A stretch of DNA of 18,893 bases from Chloroflexi bacterium UBA4733 (GTDB lineage Bacteria > Chloroflexota > UBA4733): assembly GCA_002404055.1 (NCBI GenBank), contig DHIZ01000044.1, forward strand, positions 1-18,893, read 5' to 3'. Positions within the stretch are counted from its first letter, which is position 1; every line of letters begins with the position of its first letter. A program made the translations under genes and the position numbers. Positions 1 through 5,592 of this stretch are shown one piece after another. The notes beneath the pieces were generated by a model. That model was not told where the DNA came from, did no database searches, and worked only from the letters and a program-made list of their open reading frames with translations.

Positions 1-17
1 TCAACTCAGACAGCCTC

Positions 18-836
18 CTAGGGAGCGCCATGCTGTCCGTAGGACCACGCAGCCCGGCGGACCGCTTCGACGTTGCCCAGCCGGAGTTCGTCCAGCGGGC
101 GTGCCCCTGCTAGGGTCGTGTTGGCGCTCAGGAAGAACGCGGCGCGCGTCCACGGATCGGAAATACCGAATTCCGCCAACACGTCGGCCAGGCCCGGCAG
201 CGTGCCTGCCGCGCCGAACTGCCAGGCCGGGTAGGCGTAGCGATGCCGACCAATCGGAAGGGCCAGTACGTGTCCTCCCCGGCGGCGCTTATCGACTGCC
301 TGGCGGCTAATGGCGAGCAGCCGGGCAGCCTGTTCGGCCGAGTACGTGCCGTCCTCCGCGGTCAGAATCTCTTCGCGTATTTCCAGGTCACGCAGTCGTG
401 CCGCAGCGAGCGGATCGGTCTCTTGCAAGACGGCTAACACCTGCGGCTCTTCTAACGCTTGCAAGAGGACTGCATAGTCCGATGATGCACCGGTGGCAGC
501 CGTGAGCGCGCTATCGTCGATTGTGGGCGTCAGCCGGGCGAGGGCGTTGAGCGCCCTGGCCAGAAAGGCGGCGCGCAGTGGTTGTTCGCCGGTCTGCACA
601 ATGCGCGCCAATGCTTCCGCAAGGTTCCGGCTCACTGGCTGCGGCGCTTCCGCGAGTTGGTACATCATCGGTTCCATGGTCTCAGCCAGCCGCCTGGCCG
701 TGGCCTGGATCTCCTCCGGGCTGTACGTGCCGGCGCCGATGGTTTCGGCCAGGCTGCGTGTCACGGCATCCACTGCTTGCGCGCGCGCTTTCGGCGGTGC
801 TAAACGTTGGCGTAGAGTGGCGGCGTTGACTACCAT
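18..836 (-). CDS. HTH regulator with C-terminal MbcA/ParS/Xre-like antitoxin domain
   Basis: A predicted 272-residue, mostly helical cytoplasmic protein. Residues about 165-207 look like a helix-turn-helix (EQAARLLAISRQAVDKRRRG) followed by a basic, aromatic turn. Residues about 211-270 match the toxin-binding C-terminal domain of antitoxins that pair with RES toxins (DPWTRAAFFLS, PLDELRLG, AVRRAAWSYGQHG). I chose ATG at 836 because TGGAGG lies 8 nt upstream. The frame is open up to 893, but that extension would cover a good promoter and operator. Antitoxins of this family bind their own promoter and neutralise a RES-domain NAD-degrading toxin encoded just downstream. Here downstream means leftward, outside the window. 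After the stop, GAGG at 14-17 and a TTG at 2-4 could begin that partner, which cannot be confirmed. The roughly 160-residue helical N-terminus is longer than in minimal antitoxins. The family call is fairly sure; the toxin partner is inferred. Confidence 0.7.
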   Translation of the reverse strand: MVVNAATLRQRLAPPKARAQAVDAVTRSLAETIGAGTYSPEEIQATARRLAETMEPMMYQLAEAPQPVSRNLAEALARIVQTGEQPLRAAFLARALNALARLTPTIDDSALTAATGASSDYAVLLQALEEPQVLAVLQETDPLAAARLRDLEIREEILTAEDGTYSAEQAARLLAISRQAVDKRRRGGHVLALPIGRHRYAYPAWQFGAAGTLPGLADVLAEFGISDPWTRAAFFLSANTTLAGARPLDELRLGNVEAVRRAAWSYGQHGAP

Positions 837-852
837 GACATATGCCTCCAAG

Positions 853-881
853 TTGACAGAGTACAGCATATGCCGTACTGT
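853..881 (+). promoter_or_regulatory. Possible divergent promoter for the DNA methyltransferase gene
   Basis: TTGACA at 853-858, a 17-nt spacer and TACTGT at 876-881 form a consensus -35 with a weaker -10. The element faces the methyltransferase gene (GTG at 940), and the shared palindrome at 861-878 sits inside its spacer. The poor -10 keeps confidence moderate. Confidence 0.4.
861..878. promoter_or_regulatory. 18-bp palindromic operator between divergent genes
   Basis: GTACAGCATATGCCGTAC is palindromic except for one mismatched pair (positions 5 and 14). It covers the -10 of the leftward antitoxin-like gene and lies in the spacer of a possible rightward promoter. It is a natural binding site for the HTH protein encoded next to it, giving autorepression and possible co-control of the methyltransferase gene. 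Binding is inferred. Confidence 0.6.
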
Positions 882-893
882 GGCGGTTGTCAA
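865..893 (-). promoter_or_regulatory. Sigma-70-type promoter of the antitoxin-like gene
   Basis: On the minus strand TTGACA (893-888) is followed by a 17-nt spacer and TATGCT (870-865). This is a near-consensus sigma-70 promoter. Transcription would start near 858, and TGGAGG and ATG (836) follow directly, which supports the shorter start chosen for the gene. Confidence 0.7.
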
Positions 894-939
894 CCTGCCC
901 GGCTAGCGACGGTTCGTTGGAACTGGAGGGGATTGCCTG

Positions 940-2310
940 GTGAGCAGAGCAGAACAACCCCGCAGGGCGGGCGCCGGCCAGTTCGACATTGATGGCGTCG
1001 CAGTCGCTCGCGCACCACTCAAGCCTGGTAATGCCGACCTCAACCGGCTCTCACCGGAAGATCGTCCAGTTCACCAGTGGTATCGCTTCGTCCTCTCCTA
1101 TCCGCCCCATCTGGTGCGCACGTACCTGGAGCGGTTTGGACTGACTGCGGGTGACTGTGTCCTGGATCCCTTTTGCGGCACCGGAACCACCGTCGTCGAG
1201 TGTAAGAAACAGGGCATACCAAGCGTCGGCGTGGAAGCCAACCCGATGGCCCACTTTGCCGGTCGTACCAAGGTGGACTGGACCCCAGACCCGGAAGGCT
1301 TGCGTCGGCACGCCACACTCGTGGCCGGGGCGGCGTGCCAAGCATTGCAAATGGACGGTGTCGACGACAGCCACGCTTTCGCCGCGTCAACCGTTGATCC
1401 GGCAGTGCTGCGAACATTGTCAGCAGACCTTGGCGATCTGCTCCTCACCGATTCCATCAGCCCGCTGCCGTTGCATAAGACGCTGACGCTGCTGGACAGC
1501 CTGCGCCTGCACTGCGACGAGCGTTACGCCGCGCACGAACGGTTGGCAGTGGCGAAAGCGCTCGTGTTCGGCATCAGCAACTTGCAGTTCGGACCCGAAG
1601 TAGGCGTCGGGCCGCTGAAGGCCGATGCGCCGGTGGTGACAACCTGGCTGGCCGGTGTTCAGACGATGGCAGACGACCTCGCCGCCGTGCAGTCCCTCGG
1701 CGGCGTCGAGTCGACGGTCTACTTAGGCGATTCCCGCCAGGTCGTGCAGGCACTGCGCCCGGGATCAGTGAGTGCCGTCATCACCTCGCCGCCCTATCCC
1801 AACGAGAAAGACTACACCCGAACAACGCGGCTGGAGTCTGTGCTGCTCGGTTTCATCCAGAGCAAAGATGACCTACGTGTACTCAAGCGCTCGCTCGTCC
1901 GCTCCAATACGCGCGGTGTCTACAAACTGGACGACGACGACCAGTGGGTGGCGGCGCACGCCGAAATCCAACGTATCGCACAGGCGATTGAGGCGCGGCG
2001 CCTGGAACTTGGCAAGACCTCCGGCTTCGAACGCATGTATGCCCGCGTCACCAAGCTGTACTTCGGCGGCATGGCCCGGCACCTGGCCGAGCTTCGCCCC
2101 GTCTTGCGGCCCGGTGCGCAACTCGCCTACGTGGTCGGCGACCAGGCCTCTTACTTGCGAGTGATGATTCGTACCGGCCAGATATTGGCAGACATCGCAA
2201 CGTCGCTTGGCTACCACGTTGAGAGTATTGATCTCTTCCGTACGCGCTTAGCGACCGCGACCCGTGAACAACTCCGCGAAGAGGTCGTGGTGCTGCGATG
2301 GCCGGGCTAG
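940..2310 (+). CDS. DNA methyltransferase (SAM-dependent, amino-methylating type)
   Basis: A 456-residue protein. Motif I for S-adenosylmethionine binding is DPFCGTGTT (residues 76-84), followed by GVEANP. Motif IV, the catalytic site, is TSPPYPN (residues 282-288). Motif I precedes motif IV by about 200 residues. The SPPY form is typical of N4-cytosine methylases but does not exclude N6-adenine. An N-terminal VHQWYRFVLSYPPHLV segment is typical of this group of site-specific methylases. GTG at 940 has GGAGGG 9 nt upstream. No recognisable restriction endonuclease gene follows, so it is either a solitary methylase or part of a system whose partner is missing. It shares its upstream region with the leftward antitoxin-like regulator. 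The methylase call is strong; base and sequence specificity are not readable. Confidence 0.85.
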   Translation: MSRAEQPRRAGAGQFDIDGVAVARAPLKPGNADLNRLSPEDRPVHQWYRFVLSYPPHLVRTYLERFGLTAGDCVLDPFCGTGTTVVECKKQGIPSVGVEANPMAHFAGRTKVDWTPDPEGLRRHATLVAGAACQALQMDGVDDSHAFAASTVDPAVLRTLSADLGDLLLTDSISPLPLHKTLTLLDSLRLHCDERYAAHERLAVAKALVFGISNLQFGPEVGVGPLKADAPVVTTWLAGVQTMADDLAAVQSLGGVESTVYLGDSRQVVQALRPGSVSAVITSPPYPNEKDYTRTTRLESVLLGFIQSKDDLRVLKRSLVRSNTRGVYKLDDDDQWVAAHAEIQRIAQAIEARRLELGKTSGFERMYARVTKLYFGGMARHLAELRPVLRPGAQLAYVVGDQASYLRVMIRTGQILADIATSLGYHVESIDLFRTRLATATREQLREEVVVLRWPG

Positions 2311-2423
2311 CCGGCGATGATCGTGGGCGTCTGCGCGGCCTACTTGCCATCGAGCAGCACGGCGACATGCTCGGGGACCTCGCTATCGACGGGCTCATTT
2401 GTTCCAGCTTGAAGGATTTTTAA
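2298..2423 (+). CDS. Short ORF overlapping the methyltransferase 3' end (possible gene remnant)
   Basis: ATG at 2298 lies inside the last codons of the methyltransferase gene in another frame. It opens 41 codons (MAGLAGDDRGRLRGLLAIEQ at the start, CSSLKDF at the end) and stops at TAA 2421-2423. Such a 13-nt overlap is usual for a translationally coupled next gene, and the composition looks coding. The protein is unrecognised, and it ends inside the left inverted repeat of the next operon's control region. It could be the cut-off start of a former partner of the methylase, or chance. Confidence 0.3.
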   Translation: MAGLAGDDRGRLRGLLAIEQHGDMLGDLAIDGLICSSLKDF

Positions 2424-2489
2424 TCATATGCAACTCCATCTGCTTGACTTTCGAGCTAATATCACCGTATACTGACTGGAAATCCTTCA
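2410..2489. repeat. Inverted pair of 17-bp sites flanking the protease-operon promoter
   Basis: TGAAGGATTT at 2410-2419 is repeated as its exact complement AAATCCTTCA at 2480-2489. Extending inward, 14 of 17 positions match (2410-2426 against 2473-2489), and all three differences are transitions. The arms bracket the promoter at 2444-2473. A pair of sites in opposite orientation around a promoter suits an XRE repressor that closes a loop or blocks both ends. Its role as the operator of the XRE protein at 2797 is inferred. Confidence 0.5.
2444..2473 (+). promoter_or_regulatory. Promoter of the ACP-XRE-ImmA-C1 peptidase operon
   Basis: TTGACT (2444-2449), an 18-nt spacer and TATACT (2468-2473) make a good sigma-70-type promoter in a locally AT-rich stretch. 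Transcription would start near 2480, about 40 nt before the first gene. Confidence 0.6.
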
Positions 2490-2520
2490 TACCATTGCGA
2501 ATTGTAGGGATAGCGAGCAG

Positions 2521-2793
2521 ATGGACGCAACCCCGCGAACCACAATTGAAGGCGAACTCTACCTTGCACTCGCCCAGAGTCGCGGAGTTTCGCCCGACGC
2601 AGTTCGAGACGCTGTTGGCGGCGATGGCGAGATCGACTCCCTGGAAGGTGTGGAACTCGTGGCGGCAGCCGAAGCGCGGTTTGGCGTGCAGATCGCTGAT
2701 GACGAGCTCTCACCCCACCTGTGCCGTTCTATTCCTCGGCTCGCCAACATGGTGGCTGCGAAACTTGATGCCAGAGTTGAAAGGAGAGGATAA
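2521..2793 (+). CDS. Acyl-carrier-protein-like protein
   Basis: A 90-residue acidic helical protein. IDSLEGVEL (residues 38-46) matches the phosphopantetheine attachment motif DSL of acyl or peptidyl carrier proteins, which makes Ser40 the modifiable residue. The following FGVQIADDEL and IPRLANMVAAKL fit helix III and helix IV of the carrier fold. ATG at 2521 follows AGGGA with a 10-nt gap, a modest ribosome site. It is the first gene of the operon; its TAA is 3 nt before the next start. No fatty-acid, polyketide or peptide synthase gene is nearby, so an ordinary biosynthetic role is not supported. In this context it may be a substrate, sensor or cofactor of the neighbouring peptidases. The carrier fold is fairly sure; its job here is unknown. 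Confidence 0.75.
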   Translation: MDATPRTTIEGELYLALAQSRGVSPDAVRDAVGGDGEIDSLEGVELVAAAEARFGVQIADDELSPHLCRSIPRLANMVAAKLDARVERRG

Positions 2794-2796
2794 ACC

Positions 2797-3210
2797 GTGG
2801 AGGTCGTTGAGCAGGTCAGAATGTTGGGAACGGGCGAGGAACGGCAACGCCAGCTCGCCGGACGCTTGCGGGAGGTCCGGGAATACCTCGGGCTTTCCCA
2901 GCAGTTTGTCGCGGACCACACCGGCATCCCGCGCGTTGCTATCTCCGCGATCGAGAACGGCAAGCGAAAGGTCGAGGCCCTAGAACTCGAGGGGCTGGCG
3001 CGGCTGTACCAGTACCCAGTTACGTACTTTCTCGACGGCGCGTTGGATGAGCCTGCCAGCGTCCGCGCGCTTGCCCGAGAGGCGAAGGGGCTGAGCGAAC
3101 GTGACCGGGAAGAGGTACTGCGCTTCGCCCAGTTCCTCAAAGTCGCCGGGCCACCTCATCGGACGGAGATCACGGAGATGCACGTCGCCAGTGAGGGATC
3201 CCGATCGTGA
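2797..3210 (+). CDS. XRE-family repressor partnered with an ImmA peptidase
   Basis: A 137-residue protein. Residues about 22-77 form an XRE/Cro-CI helix-turn-helix (LREVREYLGLSQQFVADHTG, then VAISAIENGKRKVEALELE). The tail, LSERDREEVLRFAQFL, is typical of XRE proteins encoded next to ImmA/IrrE peptidases. GTG at 2797 has AAGGAGAGG shortly upstream. The gene overlaps the ImmA gene by four bases (GTGA at 3207-3210), so the two are translationally coupled. In the known pattern (ImmR/ImmA of ICEBs1, DdrO/IrrE of Deinococcus) the repressor silences its own operon until the peptidase cleaves or removes it. That is the likely role here, acting at the sites around 2410-2489. Confidence 0.85.
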   Translation: MEVVEQVRMLGTGEERQRQLAGRLREVREYLGLSQQFVADHTGIPRVAISAIENGKRKVEALELEGLARLYQYPVTYFLDGALDEPASVRALAREAKGLSERDREEVLRFAQFLKVAGPPHRTEITEMHVASEGSRS

Positions 3211-4205
3211 CGCTACCGTGGTCGCAGGTTCACCTCATCGCCGCGCGGGAGGCGGAGCGGGCTTTTCGCGACCTTGCCGTGGACACCTCGCGGCGCATCG
3301 ACCCCTTCGATGCCCTGCAGGCGGCTGGGGTGCTCGTCATACGCCGTCCACTCGATGGGCTTGCCGGGATGTACCTGCCGGGTGATCCCGCCCGGGGAGA
3401 TCGACCAGGCGTGCTCATTAACGTCCTGCATCCGATCAGCAAGCAGCGCTTCTCTGCTGCCCACGAACTGGCCCACCATCGGCGTGACCGCGAGATTGTT
3501 CTTGATGTCGAGACCGAGTGGGTCGCGCGGGGGTCAGAGCTCCTGACCGATCAGGAACGGATCGCAGAGGCGTTTGCGGCATGGTTCCTGATGCCGAAAC
3601 GCCTGGTCACGGCCACGCTGCAACACTTGGGTCTCCGCGCTGAATATCTGGATGCCGAGGCGGCCTACTCCTTGTCCCTGGAATTGGGAACCAGCTATGC
3701 CGCCACCGTTCGCCATCTCACTGATCTGCGCCTGATCGACGCCGCTCGCCGCGACGCGCTCTTGCATGTCGCGCCTCAGACGATCAAGACGGGACTGGAG
3801 GCGCTTCAGGCCCTCCGTGACGCCTGGAGAGACATCTGGCTCCTGCGTTCTCCCGATCCGGAGCGGCGAATTGCCGTCCAGGAGGGCGATGCCATCGTGG
3901 TGGAGGTGCCGGAAGCGCCATCGAGCGGCTACATCTGGCAGATGGGTCCCGCTTCCGACGGCCTCACCCTCATCCGCGACGAGTATCGAGCGCCGGATAG
4001 CGAGGCCTCGCTCGGCGGAGGCGGTGTTCACCGGTTCCTTTTCCGGGTCGAGACGCCAGGGCAACGTGAAGTCCGCCTGGAGATGCGGCGACCGTGGCAG
4101 CGCGGGGCTAGACCTGCTGAATTCCGGCATGTGGAGATCGCGGCGGCGGCCAAGCCGGCGCCGGGCATGGTCCATCCGCGCATGCTCCTGCCGACGAGCG
4201 CTTGA
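3207..4205 (+). CDS. ImmA/IrrE metallopeptidase fused to a chagasin-like (I42) cysteine-peptidase inhibitor domain
   Basis: A 332-residue protein of two parts. Residues about 10-180 are an ImmA/IrrE zinc peptidase with HELAH at 86-90 (zinc ligands His86 and His90, catalytic Glu87). A following ERIAEAFAAWFLMP segment supplies the usual downstream acidic ligand (Glu117 or Glu121) and the typical FAA-LMP helix. Residues about 222-312 show the three contact loops of chagasin inhibitors in order: APSSGYIW (237-244), the GxGG-type loop SLGGGGVHRFLF (268-279), and RRPWQRG (294-300). Chagasin domains plug the active site of papain-family peptidases, and exactly such a peptidase is the next gene. GTG at 3207 follows GAGGGA and overlaps the XRE stop. 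No signal peptide is seen, so it acts in the cytoplasm. Bacterial chagasins are usually separate, secreted proteins, so the fusion is unusual. Confidence 0.85.
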   Translation: MTLPWSQVHLIAAREAERAFRDLAVDTSRRIDPFDALQAAGVLVIRRPLDGLAGMYLPGDPARGDRPGVLINVLHPISKQRFSAAHELAHHRRDREIVLDVETEWVARGSELLTDQERIAEAFAAWFLMPKRLVTATLQHLGLRAEYLDAEAAYSLSLELGTSYAATVRHLTDLRLIDAARRDALLHVAPQTIKTGLEALQALRDAWRDIWLLRSPDPERRIAVQEGDAIVVEVPEAPSSGYIWQMGPASDGLTLIRDEYRAPDSEASLGGGGVHRFLFRVETPGQREVRLEMRRPWQRGARPAEFRHVEIAAAAKPAPGMVHPRMLLPTSA

Positions 4206-4217
4206 AAGGTCAAGTCG

Positions 4218-4880
4218 TTGTTGGACCGACGGGCAGAGCAGGCGCCGATCAAGGATCAAGGCCGTCGGGGGACGTGCGTGGCCTTCGCGATGACGGCGGG
4301 GCACGAACTGCTGCGGCAAGATGGGCTGGACCTCTCCGAGGAGTTCCTGCACTGGGCAGCCAAGCAGCGCGACGGGCTACCGGTTGTTGCCGAGGGCACA
4401 ACGCTTGCTGCGGCGGCCGCCGCACTGGCGGATCTCGGTCAGCCCCAGGAGGCGCTCTGGCCATACGATGATAGGCGAGATCAGCGCGCCGGCGATTATC
4501 GGCCACCCGATGGGGTCCGTGCCGCGGCCCTTGCTCGGCGTACCCGCGGTGGCGGGGCTGTGCAGCCGAAGGCGCCTGAAGTCCGAGCAGCACTGGACCG
4601 CGGACTTGGGGTGCTCCTCGGTATACGGCTTTATCGTCCCTGGTACGAGGTGGCCGAGGACGGGCGCATCGCTATGCCGACGGCCGGCGCGGCTCCGTTC
4701 GGCGGGCACGCCGTGCTGGTCGTGGGCTATCGAGATGGCGACGGGGAGGGTGGTGGCACGTATATTGTCCGCAACTCGTGGGGGGCCGATTGGGGCGCCG
4801 ATGGGTATGGCTTCCTCCCCTACGCCTACGTTGATGCAAACGGAATCGCAGCATGGGGCCTTGCGTTGGATGCGATATAG
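4218..4880 (+). CDS. Papain-family (C1A) cysteine peptidase, mature form without leader or propeptide
   Basis: A 220-residue protein with the complete C1A active site: oxyanion Gln14 and nucleophile Cys20 in PIKDQGRRGTCVAFA, His164 in FGGHAVLVVGY, and Asn186 in VRNSWGADWG. LSEEFLHWAAK (residues 40-50) matches the helix that follows the active Cys in the family. The protein starts at the mature papain N-terminus, with no signal peptide and no inhibitory pro-domain, so it should be active in the cytoplasm as made unless restrained. TTG at 4218 is preceded by AAAGG 8 nt upstream; TTG at 4221 is an alternative. The gene begins 12 nt after the ImmA-chagasin stop. The weak start codon would keep its level below that of its putative inhibitor. 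It is likely the effector of the operon; its targets are unknown. Confidence 0.85.
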   Translation: MLDRRAEQAPIKDQGRRGTCVAFAMTAGHELLRQDGLDLSEEFLHWAAKQRDGLPVVAEGTTLAAAAAALADLGQPQEALWPYDDRRDQRAGDYRPPDGVRAAALARRTRGGGAVQPKAPEVRAALDRGLGVLLGIRLYRPWYEVAEDGRIAMPTAGAAPFGGHAVLVVGYRDGDGEGGGTYIVRNSWGADWGADGYGFLPYAYVDANGIAAWGLALDAI

Positions 4881-4889
4881 GGGGAGTAC

Positions 4890-5033
4890 GTGACTGACCT
4901 TGTGCATGGCGGCACGCTGACCGACGTCTGGTTCTACGCGATCGAATCGCTCAGTCGTCGGCGGGCGGGGTGGCAACCAGGGCGGCGAGTCGCTGATAGT
5001 CCGCTTGCTGCACATGTAACGGACGGCGGATGA
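4890..5033 (+). CDS. Short ORF after the C1 peptidase gene, probably a truncated gene start
   Basis: GTG at 4890 lies just after GGGGGAG, 9 nt past the C1 peptidase stop, and opens 47 codons. The first part (MTDLVHGGTLTDVWFYAIES) looks like a natural protein start. From about 4950 the frame runs antisense through the 3' end of the uracil-DNA glycosylase gene and becomes Arg-rich until TGA 5031-5033. The simplest reading is a fifth operon gene cut off at about 4950 where unrelated DNA joins. The family is not recognised. Confidence 0.3.
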   Translation: MTDLVHGGTLTDVWFYAIESLSRRRAGWQPGRRVADSPLAAHVTDGG

Positions 5034-5592
5034 GGGCGCGCGGCCCCGGGTGGTACAGCGGGACAAGCTGGCGGCTATTCCAGAGGGTGGGCTGGCCGAC
5101 GTCGCGCGCCAGGACGAGGCCGTGCGGCGCGATGCGACCAACCGCGTCCAGGGCGGCCGCGCCGAGAGTCACCACCCAGTCCGGATGTACGACCCGGATC
5201 AGTTTGTCCAGATGAGTTCCGCAGTTCGCGACCTCACGGCCGGTGGGTCGGTCGTTCCTGCCGGCGTCGTCGCGGGGGTTACACAAGACAGCGTTAGTGA
5301 TAAAGACCATGTTCCGCTCGAATCCTCCAGCGGCCAGCAGCGCCTCGAATGTCCGGCCGGCACGATCTCCGGCAAGCGGCACGCCCGACACGTCAGCACC
5401 GAGCCGACCGGGAGCCTCAGCTACGAAGAGGATGCGCGCCGACAGCGGGCCATTGGCGGAGCTCAGCACGCGCGTGCGCCCTTCCATGCGAGGACAGCGA
5501 TGGCACGCCTGCACGGCCTGGACGAGGTCACCGAACGCGAAACCCGGGCTAGTCCGGGCTAGAGGAGAACGCAGCGCGGGCCCGTTGCTCAT
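4951..5592 (-). CDS. Uracil-DNA glycosylase superfamily protein, family-4-like with Fe-S cysteines
   Basis: A 213-residue protein of the uracil-DNA glycosylase fold. CHRCP (Cys30, Cys33) with Cys104 (AVLCNP) and Cys124 (ANCG) gives the spacing of the 4Fe-4S ligands of family 4 enzymes. Motif 1 is VAEAPGRLGADVSG (residues 57-70), the pocket segment is FITNAVLCNP, and the DNA-inserting loop is LYHPGPRAL (179-187). The enzyme would remove uracil (or a related damaged base) from DNA. Motif 1 has Arg-Leu-Gly-Ala-Asp where family 4 usually has acidic residues, so substrate range may differ. ATG 5592-5590 overlaps the TGA of the upstream thymidylate kinase remnant by one base, a coupled arrangement. 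The gene is convergent with the C1 peptidase operon. Confidence 0.82.
   Translation of the reverse strand: MSNGPALRSPLARTSPGFAFGDLVQAVQACHRCPRMEGRTRVLSSANGPLSARILFVAEAPGRLGADVSGVPLAGDRAGRTFEALLAAGGFERNMVFITNAVLCNPRDDAGRNDRPTGREVANCGTHLDKLIRVVHPDWVVTLGAAALDAVGRIAPHGLVLARDVGQPTLWNSRQLVPLYHPGPRALIRRPLHVQQADYQRLAALVATPPADD

Noticed and set aside
3534..4352. Long leftward open frame of 272 codons opposite the ImmA-chagasin gene
   Set aside because: It is the antisense of a gene with clear peptidase and inhibitor motifs, has no family signature and an Arg/His-rich composition typical of GC-rich shadow frames.
5050..5562. Rightward 170-codon open frame opposite the uracil-DNA glycosylase gene
   Set aside because: Shadow of the glycosylase, which has the Fe-S cysteines and motifs.
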